A stretch of DNA of 9,507 bases from Flavobacterium psychrophilum (GCA_945861915.1 CAMAWK010000084.1:1-9507), one strand, 5' to 3'; positions 1 through 6,927 are shown, counted from the first letter of the stretch. Made by a program: numbers and translations. The notes: generated by a model not told the origin, from the sequence alone.

Positions 1-594
1 TTCCCCATGATTTACAATCATTGCAAAAATCTAGGAATTGACATTGCTAAAAATTGGATTCCAGTAGTGCCAGCCCAACATTACCTTTGTGGCGGTATTG
101 TGGTAGATAAAAACGGCAAAACCTCTATCGAAAATTTATTTGCCTGTGGAGAATGTTCCCGAACTGGTTTACATGGCGCCAACAGATTAGCTTCGAATTC
201 TTTGTTGGAAGCCTTAGTGTATTCGGATAAAATTTATCATTATTTAGCCGCGAATCCATTTAACAAAGACGAAAATAGTGAAAGGGTTCGAGATTGGAAA
301 TCGGAAACAACTAAAGAAATTGACCCAAATTATATTGCAAAAACAAAATCAGCATTACAGCTTTTGATGCGTCAAAGTGCTGGTATTGTCCGGAATGACA
401 CCGATTTGAATATTGCAAAAACACACTTACAAGGATTTCAAATTGAAATTGAAGATAAAATAAAAAATCATACTATTAATTTGGGTTTAGGTGAGTTGCG
501 GAACTTAATGGCGATTGCCATGTTAATTGTACAACATTCAATTGATAGAAACGAAAACCGTGGCGGATTTGTGAAAATTGAGTTAAGAAATTGA
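1..594 (+). CDS. nadB: L-aspartate oxidase, C-terminal part (5' end outside window)
   Basis: This is the 3' part of the FAD enzyme that oxidises L-aspartate to iminoaspartate, the first step of de novo NAD synthesis in the cytoplasm; NadA then uses the product. The frame is open from base 1 (Phe-Pro before the first Met), so the ATG at base 7 is internal and the true start lies upstream. About 197 residues are present of a family length near 520-530. Visible signatures are IPVVPAQHYLCGGI, with the conserved His and Gly-Gly of the substrate/FAD site, and GECSRTGLHGANRLASNSL, the typical FAD-contacting block of NadB. The rest is the helical C-terminal domain (RQSAGIVRN, LGELRNLMAIAMLIV). The close homologue, the succinate dehydrogenase flavoprotein, is less likely because the TGLHGANRLASNSLLE block is characteristic of NadB. 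No clear terminator separates it from the next gene. Confidence 0.96.
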   Translation, partial: FPMIYNHCKNLGIDIAKNWIPVVPAQHYLCGGIVVDKNGKTSIENLFACGECSRTGLHGANRLASNSLLEALVYSDKIYHYLAANPFNKDENSERVRDWKSETTKEIDPNYIAKTKSALQLLMRQSAGIVRNDTDLNIAKTHLQGFQIEIEDKIKNHTINLGLGELRNLMAIAMLIVQHSIDRNENRGGFVKIELRN

Positions 595-634
595 CATCAT
601 TAAACCTTTTTTAATTTTTTAGCTCTTACTACCA

Positions 635-642
635 TAACTTTA
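635..642 (+). promoter_or_regulatory. Candidate -7 element (TAACTTTA) of the Spy-like gene
   Basis: TAACTTTA matches the Bacteroidetes -7 consensus TAnnTTTG except for the last base and ends 12 bases before the ATG at 655. The -33 region is only a T-rich tract (about 607-620) without a clear TTTG, so the call is moderate. The same octamer sits 13 bases before the ATG of the lipoprotein gene at 6214. Confidence 0.45.
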
Positions 643-654
643 AAAAATATAACA

Positions 655-1095
655 ATGAAAAAATTAATTATTGCCGCGATTTTGGTTCTTAGCATTTCTG
701 CATTTGCACAAGAAAAAAACGAAAATGAATCAAATAATCAAAAAAGAGAACACCGATCTCCTGAGGAAAGAAACGCAATGCTATTGAAAAAAATGACCTC
801 GGAATTGAACCTAAATGCCAAACAACAAGAACAAATAAAAGCAGTAATGGCAGAGCAAAAAGCAAAAAGGGAGGCTTTTATGAAAGAAAAAATGGCAAAC
901 AATGAGGCAACTAAAGAGGCAACTAAAGAGGAGCTAAATGCAAGAAGAGAAAAAATGCAAGGCGCCAAAAAAGAAATGGACGAAAAATTAAAATCCATTT
1001 TAACTCCTGAACAGTATACAAAATGGAGTACCTTAAGAGAGGAAGCCAAAGACAAAATGAAAGAAAAAAGAAAAGAAAGAAAAGGAGCAGAATAG
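655..1095 (+). CDS. Small secreted Spy/CpxP-like helical protein
   Basis: The 146-residue protein starts with a clear Sec signal peptide (MKKLIIAAILVLSISAFA, cleavage expected near Ala18/Gln19), so it is periplasmic. The rest is charged and almost entirely helical, rich in Lys, Glu and Met. Two segments resemble the LTxxQ-type motifs of the Spy/CpxP family of periplasmic chaperones and stress sensors: LNLNAKQQEQI (51-61) and ILTPEQYTKW (115-124). Small proteins of this plan are common in Flavobacterium, and their function there is mostly untested. EATK is duplicated in tandem at residues 84-91, from a perfect 12-bp DNA repeat. The gene is 60 bases after nadB but has its own candidate promoter and a strong terminator, so it is probably monocistronic. 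The chaperone role is inferred from the motifs and composition only. Confidence 0.85.
   Translation: MKKLIIAAILVLSISAFAQEKNENESNNQKREHRSPEERNAMLLKKMTSELNLNAKQQEQIKAVMAEQKAKREAFMKEKMANNEATKEATKEELNARREKMQGAKKEMDEKLKSILTPEQYTKWSTLREEAKDKMKEKRKERKGAE
904..927 (+). repeat. Perfect 12-bp tandem duplication inside the Spy-like gene
   Basis: The 12-mer GAGGCAACTAAA occurs twice in a row, in frame, and encodes EATK-EATK within a helical region. The perfect identity suggests a recent slippage duplication that adds about one helical turn. Confidence 0.9.
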
Positions 1096-1116
1096 ATTAG
1101 CTGTTTTCTCGATTTT

Positions 1117-1165
1117 AAAACAACGAGTCCCAATTCTTAACTTTAGAATTGGGACTCGTTGTTTT
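1117..1165. terminator. Strong, probably bidirectional terminator hairpin
   Basis: A perfect 21-bp inverted repeat (arms 1117-1137 and 1145-1165) encloses a 7-base loop. The arms begin with AAAA and end with TTTT, so the RNA made from either strand ends in a U run after a GC-containing stem. It lies 21 bases after the Spy-like stop codon and about 100 bases beyond the stop of the convergent minus-strand operon (1263), and so can serve both. Confidence 0.9.
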
Positions 1166-1262
1166 ATAAATTAAGAATATTTAGATCAATTTCAAAGATT
1201 TTTTATCTTTATAGAATCGAATTATAAAAGCTTGCAATAAAAAAAAAGGTGAAAAAAATATA

Positions 1263-2642
1263 TTATTCATTGATAAACTCATAATATAAAGCCTTAGAAA
1301 GAAAACTTTTACGCTGCTCAAACTCAATATTGCCATGATTATCGAAATCATTTATAGATGGAATAGACGAATCAGGAAAATACTGCTGACGAAACTCTTC
1401 GTTAAAATTTAAACTTTTTAAAAATTCTGGAGACATTCCTTTCTTTACTGAAATATTATAATTCGTAATTAAATTTCCCCAATTCACATAACTACATAAA
1501 AGAATAGTTCCATAAAAATACCAGATTATTTGGTTAAAAAGATACGCATTTGTTTTTTGCTTTATAATTTTCAAAAAAGTAAAAAACAAACCAATAATGC
1601 ACAAAACTAAAAAAGCATAAACCCCCAATCTCTTGTATGTTAAACCAAAAAAATAAATGTACTCGGTGTTTTTAATGATTGTGCTTACTATAAGAATTCC
1701 ATTTAAAATAATCCAAATTTTAGACAGTCGTCTCAAGTTTGTTGCTTTTTTATCAAAATTAAATCCACCTTTAAAGTAAAACATCATTACACCAACTGCC
1801 ATAATTATCGAGAAAATTACTGAATTTACTCTTTCGTGAGTAGCTGAACTCAATTTTGATTTTTCAATAATTTCAAAAAATTGCTCATAATTGAACGTAA
1901 TTATAAATATTAATAATAAGACATTGAGAAGAACTAATGTAATTTCACCACTTCGTCGCTCAAAATCAATAGCCAAAAACGAAAAGGTTTTTTGATTAGC
2001 TATTCTGATTTCATTAGTAAAATCATTACTTAATTTTGAATTAAATTCATGAAAATTATCGGGAATCCAATAATTCCAAAAACTAAATGATATATAAAAG
2101 CCCAAAATAGCAATGAAAATCATTTCAAATACATTTATATCTAGATAATAATCTGTAAATAAAGATGAAAAATGGTCGCTTCCAAAAGCATAAACTATAA
2201 AAAATAAAACAACGAATATAATAGGGATAATAAAATACGCAATTAGCTTTTTAGTAAAATTATTTTTGTTTTCTCGTTCTGGAAGCCATTGACTAAATAA
2301 CAGCATTCGACCTAATGATGTAACTCCATTAAAAAAAACTAATGGTACAATCTGAATTGTTTTAATTTTTGGATCTTGAATTTTGAATTGTAAAAAAATA
2401 ATAGAAAATGCTAATGCTAAAAACGAAACAAAATCACCATACCAAGCAAATGCAATACATGAAACAATAGAGGTTATTACTAACATTAGTTGTGAATGAT
2501 TTTCAAATCTATCGTGATATAGGTAACAGATGATCACAGTAAGAATCAACCCAAAAATAGCCAGGTTTACCCCTACTGACTCGTTGTAAAATAGCAATGT
2601 AAAAATAAAACTGCAAACAAAAATTAAATGATGTTTTTTCAT
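1263..2642 (-). CDS. DUF4173/DUF4153-like polytopic membrane protein
   Basis: The 459-residue inner-membrane protein has about twelve hydrophobic helices (near 4-20, 24-42, 51-68, 70-86, 95-117, 132-153, 172-194, 232-252, 271-290, 306-324, 337-360 and 369-388), then a soluble tail of about 60 residues. The block SGEITLVLLNVLLLIF, the segment THERVNSVIFSIIMAVG and TYKRLGVYAF match what I remember of the DUF4173/DUF4153 family, whose biochemical role is not established. The family assignment is from recall of motifs, not a search. It is the last gene of a minus-strand trio, 53 bases after the winged-helix regulator. That gap contains a second copy of the operator found before the first gene of the trio, so it can be controlled separately. 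No Shine-Dalgarno sequence precedes the ATG. Confidence 0.85.
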   Translation of the reverse strand: MKKHHLIFVCSFIFTLLFYNESVGVNLAIFGLILTVIICYLYHDRFENHSQLMLVITSIVSCIAFAWYGDFVSFLALAFSIIFLQFKIQDPKIKTIQIVPLVFFNGVTSLGRMLLFSQWLPERENKNNFTKKLIAYFIIPIIFVVLFFIVYAFGSDHFSSLFTDYYLDINVFEMIFIAILGFYISFSFWNYWIPDNFHEFNSKLSNDFTNEIRIANQKTFSFLAIDFERRSGEITLVLLNVLLLIFIITFNYEQFFEIIEKSKLSSATHERVNSVIFSIIMAVGVMMFYFKGGFNFDKKATNLRRLSKIWIILNGILIVSTIIKNTEYIYFFGLTYKRLGVYAFLVLCIIGLFFTFLKIIKQKTNAYLFNQIIWYFYGTILLCSYVNWGNLITNYNISVKKGMSPEFLKSLNFNEEFRQQYFPDSSIPSINDFDNHGNIEFEQRKSFLSKALYYEFINE

Positions 2643-2651
2643 AATTAAAAA

Positions 2652-2679
2652 ATTTAAAGTACTTTGAATTTCAAAGTAA
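2652..2679 (-). promoter_or_regulatory. Operator copy 2, before the DUF4173-like gene
   Basis: The inverted repeat ACTTTG-N5-CAAAGT (2661-2677) is flanked by a third half-site; read on the minus strand the order is ACTTTG, CAAAGT, ACTTTA. The 28-base block is identical to the one at 3613-3640 at 25 of 28 positions. It lies 10 bases upstream of the ATG at 2642. The putative -7 box here (TTACTTTG) is poorer than at the first copy, and no clear -33 TTTG is seen. The likely binder is the adjacent winged-helix regulator; that is inference from position and symmetry. Confidence 0.75.
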
Positions 2680-2695
2680 AAGATTAAAAAAAAAG

Positions 2696-2989
2696 TTATT
2701 TAGATTTGAATAATTTTTCCAAGGAATTTAAATGTGAAACGAAACTAGCTCTGCCCAAATTTGTAATTGTATATGATGTTTTTGGTTTTTTTCCAACAAA
2801 TTCTTTTTTGATATTGATATAATCTCCTCTTTCTAATGCTGATGAATGACTAGCTAAATTTCCATCTGTACAATCCAATAGCGTTTTCATTTCAGTAAAA
2901 TCAACCCACTCATTGACCATTAGAATAGACATAATGCCTAATCGAATACGACTTTCAAAATCTTTATTTAGTTTATCAATTATTCCCAT
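2696..2989 (-). CDS. Winged-helix transcriptional regulator (HTH_34-like)
   Basis: The 97-residue protein is a single winged-helix DNA-binding domain with no effector domain, the usual size for this MarR/ArsR-like group. Visible parts are the N-terminal helix (FESRIRLGIMSILMV, 11-25), the turn and recognition helix (FTEMKTLLDCTDGNLASHSSAL, about 31-52), the wing (GDYINIKKEFVGKKPKTSYTITN, 55-77) and a C-terminal helix that may dimerise (GRASFVSHLNSLEKLFK). The gene begins 8 bases after the stop of the upstream membrane protein gene and has no room for its own promoter, so the two are co-transcribed. Two copies of a palindromic element sit before the first and third genes of the trio; autoregulation by this protein is the simplest reading. 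The signal it senses is unknown. Cys40 lies at the start of the recognition region, but nothing shows a sensory role. Confidence 0.9.
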   Translation of the reverse strand: MGIIDKLNKDFESRIRLGIMSILMVNEWVDFTEMKTLLDCTDGNLASHSSALERGDYINIKKEFVGKKPKTSYTITNLGRASFVSHLNSLEKLFKSK

Positions 2990-2997
2990 TAAATGGT

Positions 2998-3612
2998 TTA
3001 TTTATACTTTTTAAACATAATTAAACCATATAAGATATGCAAGATGCCAAATCCAATAATCCAAAATATCAAACCATATCCAAGAAAGAAAATAGAAATA
3101 CAACCTAAAATTAACTCCGAAAAACCTAAATACTTAATATCTGAAAAAGTATATTTTTCGGCATTTACCAATGCTAGTCCGTAAAAAAATAAAGTTGTTG
3201 GAGCAATTAATCCATAAATTTGATGGTACAATAATGCTAAACAAAAGATACCACCAACAAGTAATGGAATTGACAAATTGAAAAGCATTTTTTTTGTAGC
3301 AGAAGTCCAAATTGGTAAGTTATATTTTCTGCTTTTTCGAATCGTAAAAAAAATACCGAATGATAAAGCGAAAAACAAAATTATCAACGCAATAAAAACT
3401 AATTCAGAAACTAATTCTTTAGAATAGAGCTTATATTTCCCATCAAAATAATCGAGTCCATTGTCTTTAAACAACTGACACACGTATAATCCGCCAATCA
3501 AAGCAGATAAACCTGCAAAAACTCCAGAGAGACCGCTTAATGAAAGAAATCTTGAAGAGCGTTCCATCATAGAACGAATGTGTAATAAATCTTCTTGGTG
3601 CTTTTGATTCAT
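2998..3612 (-). CDS. Six-helix membrane protein of unknown function, first gene of the regulator module
   Basis: The 204-residue protein begins with a short cytosolic helix (MNQKHQEDLLHIRSMMERSS), followed by six hydrophobic segments near 23-47, 69-92, 109-130, 133-149, 162-180 and 181-199, and a Lys-rich end (FKKYK). The stretch MERSSRFLSLSGLSGVFAGL looks like a conserved N-terminal signature shared by similar Bacteroidetes membrane proteins, as I recall them; I know no function for these. It is the promoter-proximal gene of the minus-strand trio, 8 bases ahead of the winged-helix regulator. Its ATG directly abuts the operator at 3613-3640, so the leader is very short. A role as membrane sensor or partner for the regulator is possible but not shown by the sequence. 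Confidence 0.85.
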   Translation of the reverse strand: MNQKHQEDLLHIRSMMERSSRFLSLSGLSGVFAGLSALIGGLYVCQLFKDNGLDYFDGKYKLYSKELVSELVFIALIILFFALSFGIFFTIRKSRKYNLPIWTSATKKMLFNLSIPLLVGGIFCLALLYHQIYGLIAPTTLFFYGLALVNAEKYTFSDIKYLGFSELILGCISIFFLGYGLIFWIIGFGILHILYGLIMFKKYK

Positions 3613-3640
3613 ATTTAAAGTACTTTGTATTGCAAAGTTA
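3613..3640 (-). promoter_or_regulatory. Operator copy 1, before the membrane protein/regulator operon
   Basis: The inverted repeat ACTTTG-N5-CAAAGT (3622-3638) carries the same third half-site as the copy at 2652-2679. On the minus strand CAAAGTACTTTA follows the first half-site ACTTTG. It abuts the ATG at 3612 and overlaps the -7 box TAACTTTG, an arrangement expected for a repressor site. Confidence 0.8.
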
Positions 3641-3662
3641 AATTATATTTTAAAACAACAAA
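3633..3662 (-). promoter_or_regulatory. Bacteroidetes-type promoter of the three-gene module
   Basis: On the minus strand, TTTG (3662-3659), an 18-base spacer and TAACTTTG (3640-3633) match the Bacteroidetes consensus of TTTG, about 17-23 bases and TAnnTTTG. The start point would fall just before the ATG at 3612, inside the operator. Confidence 0.75.
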
Positions 3663-3693
3663 CAAATAATGAAATTATTTTTTAACTATAATA

Positions 3694-3724
3694 AAAAAAT
3701 AAGCCTATCCAGATGAATAGGCTT
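3694..3724 (-). terminator. Rho-independent terminator after folD
   Basis: An 8-bp stem AAGCCTAT/ATAGGCTT (3701-3708 with 3717-3724) and an 8-base loop are followed on the minus strand by ATTTTTTAT (3700-3692). It lies 30 bases beyond the folD stop codon and ends the ffh-folD unit. Confidence 0.85.
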
Positions 3725-3753
3725 GTAGATATAGATTCAAAAATTAAGATTTA

Positions 3754-4635
3754 TTACTTTCTACTTCTAATTTTTCTAGCTAAAAGTGTATTTTTTAATA
3801 ACATAGCAATGGTCATGGGTCCTACTCCACCGGGAACTGGTGTAATAAAAGATGATTTTTTACTCACTTCATCAAAATCGACATCACCTGTAATTACGTA
3901 TCCTTTTGGGTGTGAAGCGTCTTCTACTCTAGTGATTCCAACATCAATAACAACCACTCCATCCTTTACCATATTGGCTTTAAGATAATTAGGAACTCCC
4001 AATGCAGTAATGATTATATCGGCAGATTTAGTGTACTCTTCTATATTCTTGGTCCTGCTATGAGTAAGTGTAACTGTTGAATCTCCAGGATAGCCTTTGC
4101 GACTCATTAAAATACTCATCGGTCGACCCACAATATGACTTCGACCAATAACAACGGTATGTTTCCCTGCTGTTTCTACTTTATATCTTTCTAATAATTC
4201 AATGATTCCATAAGGAGTTGCTGGTAAAAATGTTTCCATTTCTAATGCCATTTTTCCAAAATTGGCAGGATGAAAACCATCTACATCTTTGTCAGGATCA
4301 ATAGCCATTAATATTTTTTGTTCGTCAATATGCTTTGGTAAAGGCAATTGAACAATATATCCGTCAAGATTGTCATCTGCATTTAAATCGCTTATTTTAT
4401 TTAGCAAGGCTTCTTCGGAAATATCTTCGGGCAAGCTTATTAAAGTAGAATCGAAACCTATTTGTTCGCAAGAACGAACTTTGCTACCTACATAAGTCAA
4501 ACTCGCTCCGTTGTTTCCAACGATAACCGCTGCCAAATGAGGTACTTTTTGTCCTTCGGCTTTCATTTTTTGTACTTCGAGGGCGATTTCATTTTTAATA
4601 TCGTCCGATGTTTTTTTTCCGTCTAGTAGTTGCAT
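3754..4635 (-). CDS. folD: Bifunctional methylenetetrahydrofolate dehydrogenase/cyclohydrolase
   Basis: FolD interconverts 5,10-methylene-THF, 5,10-methenyl-THF and 10-formyl-THF with NADP in the cytoplasm, supplying one-carbon units for purines and initiator tRNA. The 293 residues are full length for the family. Catalytic signatures are YVGSK (48-52, with the conserved Tyr and Lys), QLPLP (96-100), DVDGFHP (117-123), the dinucleotide-binding [10 protein letters not shown] (163-172) and [10 protein letters not shown] (266-275). The usual PCTP motif reads PATP (138-141), a change outside the catalytic Lys that I think is common in Bacteroidetes. The gene follows ffh on the same strand after 82 bases without a visible terminator, so read-through from the ffh promoter is likely. 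The ATG at 4635 gives the expected MQLLDGK start, with no Shine-Dalgarno sequence. Confidence 0.98.
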   Translation of the reverse strand: MQLLDGKKTSDDIKNEIALEVQKMKAEGQKVPHLAAVIVGNNGASLTYVGSKVRSCEQIGFDSTLISLPEDISEEALLNKISDLNADDNLDGYIVQLPLPKHIDEQKILMAIDPDKDVDGFHPANFGKMALEMETFLPATPYGIIELLERYKVETAGKHTVVIGRSHIVGRPMSILMSRKGYPGDSTVTLTHSRTKNIEEYTKSADIIITALGVPNYLKANMVKDGVVVIDVGITRVEDASHPKGYVITGDVDFDEVSKKSSFITPVPGGVGPMTIAMLLKNTLLARKIRSRK

Positions 4636-4680
4636 TTTTTTTGTTTAAGAAGGTTAAGAGATTGAAAAGTTTAAGGAAAA

Positions 4681-4704
4681 TCTGAAATCTGCATTCTGAA
4701 ATCT
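4681..4704. repeat. Short direct repeat in the ffh-folD spacer
   Basis: The 10-mer TCTGAAATCT occurs at 4681-4690 and 4695-4704, a 14-base period. Similar low-complexity AATCT/GAAATCT strings occur in Flavobacterium intergenic regions as I recall; no function is evident. Confidence 0.6.
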
Positions 4705-4717
4705 AAATTATAAAACC

Positions 4718-6073
4718 CTATCTCATCCCCGGTATATTTGGCATTCCTTTCATATTTCCCATTGCTTTCATCATGTTTTTTCCGCCTGGCCCTTGCATCA
4801 TTTTCATCATTTTGCTCATTTGATCAAACTGTTTCATCAATTGATTGACTTGTTCGATCTTGGTTCCAGAACCTTTGGCAATTCTTGCTTTTCTTTTGAC
4901 ATCAATAATTGCGGGTTTTGTTCGCTCTTTTGGAGTCATCGAATGTATTATGGCTTCAATATGTTTGAATGCGTCATCTTCAATTTGAACATCTTTCATT
5001 GCCTTGGTAGCTCCTGGAATCATACCCATTAAGTCTTTCATGCTTCCCATTTTCTTCACTTGCTGAATTTGTGTAAGGAAATCATCAAAGCCAAATTCGT
5101 TTTTCGCAATTTTCTTCTGGATTTTTCGAGCTTCTTCTTCGTCGTAGTTTTCTTGCGCTTTTTCTACCAAAGAAACTACATCACCCATACCAAGTATTCT
5201 CTCTGCCATTCGAGACGGATAAAACACATCAATAGCATCCATTTTTTCGCCAGTACCAACAAATTTAATTGGTTTATTAACCACCGATTTGATAGACAAG
5301 GCGGCTCCACCACGAGTATCTCCATCTAATTTGGTCAAAATAACACCATCGAAATTCAAGACATCATTAAATGCTTTGGCAGTATTCACGGCATCTTGAC
5401 CCGTCATGGCATCAACAACAAACAAAGTTTCTTGTGGCTGAATCGCTTTGTGAACATTCGAAATTTCGTTCATCATCGCTTCATCAACAGCAAGTCGACC
5501 TGCAGTATCGACAATTACTACATTAAAACCATTGGCTTTAGCGTGCTTAATAGCGTTTTGAGCAATTTCGACAGGATTTTTATTTTCAGGTTCTGAATAT
5601 ACCTCAACAGCCATAGAATCTCCTACAACATACAACTGCTGAATCGCCGCTGGTCGATAAATATCACAAGCAACCAAAAGTGGTTTCTTTCCTTTTTTAG
5701 TTTGTAAATAATTGGCTAATTTTCCCGAAAAAGTAGTTTTTCCAGAACCTTGTAAACCCGACATTAAAATCACTGTTGGATTTCCAGAAAGATTTATTCC
5801 TGCTACATCGCCACCCATTAATTCAGTTAATTCATCTTTGACTAACTTAACCAATAATTGTCCTGGTTGCAAAGTGGTTAACACATTTTGCCCGATAGCT
5901 TTGTCTTTTACTCTAGTGGTAAAATCTTTGGCTATTTTAAAGTTGACATCGGCATCTAATAAAGCACGACGCACTTCTTTCAAAGTTTCAGCCACGTTTA
6001 CTTCGGTTATTTTTCCGTGACCTTTAAGTATATGAAAGGCTTTATCTAATTTATCGCTTAAATTATCGAACAT
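4718..6073 (-). CDS. ffh: Signal recognition particle GTPase (Ffh/SRP54)
   Basis: Ffh binds 4.5S/SRP RNA and hydrophobic signal sequences on ribosomes and, with FtsY, delivers nascent membrane proteins to SecYEG. The 451 residues match the bacterial length. The N domain (1-90) carries LKEVRRALLDADVNFKIAK. The G domain has the P-loop GLQGSGKTT (106-114), DTAGR (189-193), TKLDGD (247-252) and GTGEK. The methionine-rich M domain (about 330-451) contains MGMIPGATKAM, the RNA-binding helices around SMTPKERTKP and KRKARIAKGSG, and a Met-rich flexible tail ending MPNIPGMR. The ATG at 6073 is preceded by a consensus promoter, and folD follows downstream. Nothing is unusual, and the SRP RNA gene is not in the window. 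Confidence 0.99.
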   Translation of the reverse strand: MFDNLSDKLDKAFHILKGHGKITEVNVAETLKEVRRALLDADVNFKIAKDFTTRVKDKAIGQNVLTTLQPGQLLVKLVKDELTELMGGDVAGINLSGNPTVILMSGLQGSGKTTFSGKLANYLQTKKGKKPLLVACDIYRPAAIQQLYVVGDSMAVEVYSEPENKNPVEIAQNAIKHAKANGFNVVIVDTAGRLAVDEAMMNEISNVHKAIQPQETLFVVDAMTGQDAVNTAKAFNDVLNFDGVILTKLDGDTRGGAALSIKSVVNKPIKFVGTGEKMDAIDVFYPSRMAERILGMGDVVSLVEKAQENYDEEEARKIQKKIAKNEFGFDDFLTQIQQVKKMGSMKDLMGMIPGATKAMKDVQIEDDAFKHIEAIIHSMTPKERTKPAIIDVKRKARIAKGSGTKIEQVNQLMKQFDQMSKMMKMMQGPGGKNMMKAMGNMKGMPNIPGMR

Positions 6074-6093
6074 ATCTATTTTTTTAATGTATG

Positions 6094-6125
6094 CAAATAT
6101 AGCCTAAACTTAGAAAATTTTCAAA
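6094..6125 (-). promoter_or_regulatory. Promoter of ffh (TTTG-N20-TATATTTG)
   Basis: On the minus strand, TTTG (6125-6122), a 20-base spacer and TATATTTG (6101-6094) fit the Bacteroidetes primary sigma consensus exactly at the -7 box. The -7 box is 20 bases upstream of the ffh ATG. Confidence 0.8.
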
Positions 6126-6150
6126 AATTTAAAATATTTCAAAAATAAAA

Positions 6151-6161
6151 GTAGGGTATTT
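6151..6161 (+). promoter_or_regulatory. Shared upstream box GTAGGGTATTT, copy 1
   Basis: This 11-mer begins 63 bases before the ATG of the lipoprotein gene at 6214 and recurs, in the gene-forward orientation, before the lipoprotein gene at 8932. In both copies TGTTT begins 22 bases after the first G. It could be the -35 part of an alternative (ECF) promoter or an activator site; the choice is inference. Confidence 0.5.
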
Positions 6162-6170
6162 TTCTAGTTG

Positions 6171-6200
6171 TTTGTTTCATATCAAAATTAAATAACTTTA
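6171..6200 (+). promoter_or_regulatory. Candidate housekeeping promoter of the 6214 lipoprotein gene
   Basis: TTTG (6171-6174), an 18-base spacer and TAACTTTA (6193-6200) fit the Bacteroidetes promoter form except for the last base. The box ends 13 bases before the ATG, an arrangement like that before the gene at 655. It lies just downstream of the GTAGGGTATTT box, so the gene may have two modes of expression. Confidence 0.55.
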
Positions 6201-6213
6201 AAAATTTAGTATC

Positions 6214-6927
6214 ATGAAAAACAAAGGATTATTATTCGGATTAGTAGTTGTAACTGTATTAGCAGCTTCATGCAGCAATGATGAAGACAACAAAATGGAC
6301 AACCAAAATGAAAATTTAAGCATTAAAGCAAGAACAAGTTATTCTACGGCTAAATTTTCGAATCAAAGAACAAGTGCAGCAACAGTAACTTTAAATTCTT
6401 TTAAAATTAATTTGAAAGAAATTGAATTCGAAATGGACGATGACTTCTCAACAGGAGATGGATTTTATGGCGATGATGAAGATATCGAATTAAAAGGTCC
6501 ATTTGAATTGAGTTTGTTAAACACTACTACTGAAATAACTTCATTAAACATTCCAAACGGAGTTTATGAGGAAGTGGAGTTCAAAATGGCAAAAAACACC
6601 AATTCTGCAAGTTCAATGTATAACAAATCAATTGAAATTAAAGGTTCAATTAACGGAAAACCATTCGAGTTTTGGCACAATGTAGAAGAAGATTTTGAAA
6701 TTGATTTTGAAGATACAAATCAAAATTTGACTATAAACAATAATAGTGCTACTATCTATTTTGACTTTGATTTAACAACTGCTATTAAAAGTATCGACTT
6801 TAGTGTTGCAACCGATGAAGACGGTGATGGAATTATCGAAATAAACCCGAATGATAATGATGGCAACAGAAGTTTAGCCAATCTTATCAAAGATAAAATT
6901 AAAGATTCTTGTGAATTAGATGATTAA
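6214..6927 (+). CDS. Acidic lipoprotein with calcium-loop-like motif, function unknown
   Basis: The 237-residue protein has a type II signal peptide with lipobox LAASC (Cys20). The mature start C-S-N-D-E-D resembles the acidic lipoprotein export signals described for Flavobacterium surface lipoproteins, so display on the outer membrane surface is plausible. The body is beta-rich: VTLNSFKINLKEIEFEM (58-74), an acidic insert (DDDFSTGDGFYGDDED), FELSLLNTTTEITSLNIPNGVYEEVEFKM (97-125) and IEIKGSINGKPFEFW (140-154). The order resembles DUF4382-type lipoproteins, but I cannot confirm membership. DEDGDGIIE (201-209) has the spacing of an EF-hand/dockerin-type Ca2+ loop, followed by NPNDNDGN. The gene is divergent from ffh and followed by its own terminator, so it is likely transcribed alone. 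It shares an upstream 11-mer with the other lipoprotein gene in this window. Confidence 0.85.
   Translation: MKNKGLLFGLVVVTVLAASCSNDEDNKMDNQNENLSIKARTSYSTAKFSNQRTSAATVTLNSFKINLKEIEFEMDDDFSTGDGFYGDDEDIELKGPFELSLLNTTTEITSLNIPNGVYEEVEFKMAKNTNSASSMYNKSIEIKGSINGKPFEFWHNVEEDFEIDFEDTNQNLTINNNSATIYFDFDLTTAIKSIDFSVATDEDGDGIIEINPNDNDGNRSLANLIKDKIKDSCELDD

Noticed and set aside
738..1133. 131-codon minus-strand ORF opposite the Spy-like gene
   Set aside because: It is antisense to a gene with a clear signal peptide and family-like motifs. Its low-complexity Ser/Phe/Leu translation is the reverse of the Lys/Glu/Met-rich helices.
1194..1210. AAAGAT-TTTTT-ATCTTT hairpin downstream of the minus-strand operon
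   Set aside because: The 6-bp AT-rich stem is weak and lacks a following T run on the minus strand. The strong hairpin at 1117-1165 explains termination better.
2993..3184. 63-codon plus-strand ORF opposite the six-helix membrane protein
   Set aside because: It lies opposite the C-terminal membrane segments of a well-formed gene and has no independent coding signal.
3713..3988. 91-codon plus-strand ORF opposite the end of folD
   Set aside because: folD is certain here, and the ORF starts inside its terminator hairpin.
4793..6020. Several plus-strand ORFs of 66-102 codons opposite ffh
   Set aside because: Ffh is unambiguous over its full length on the minus strand. The antisense translations have no motifs and reflect its composition.
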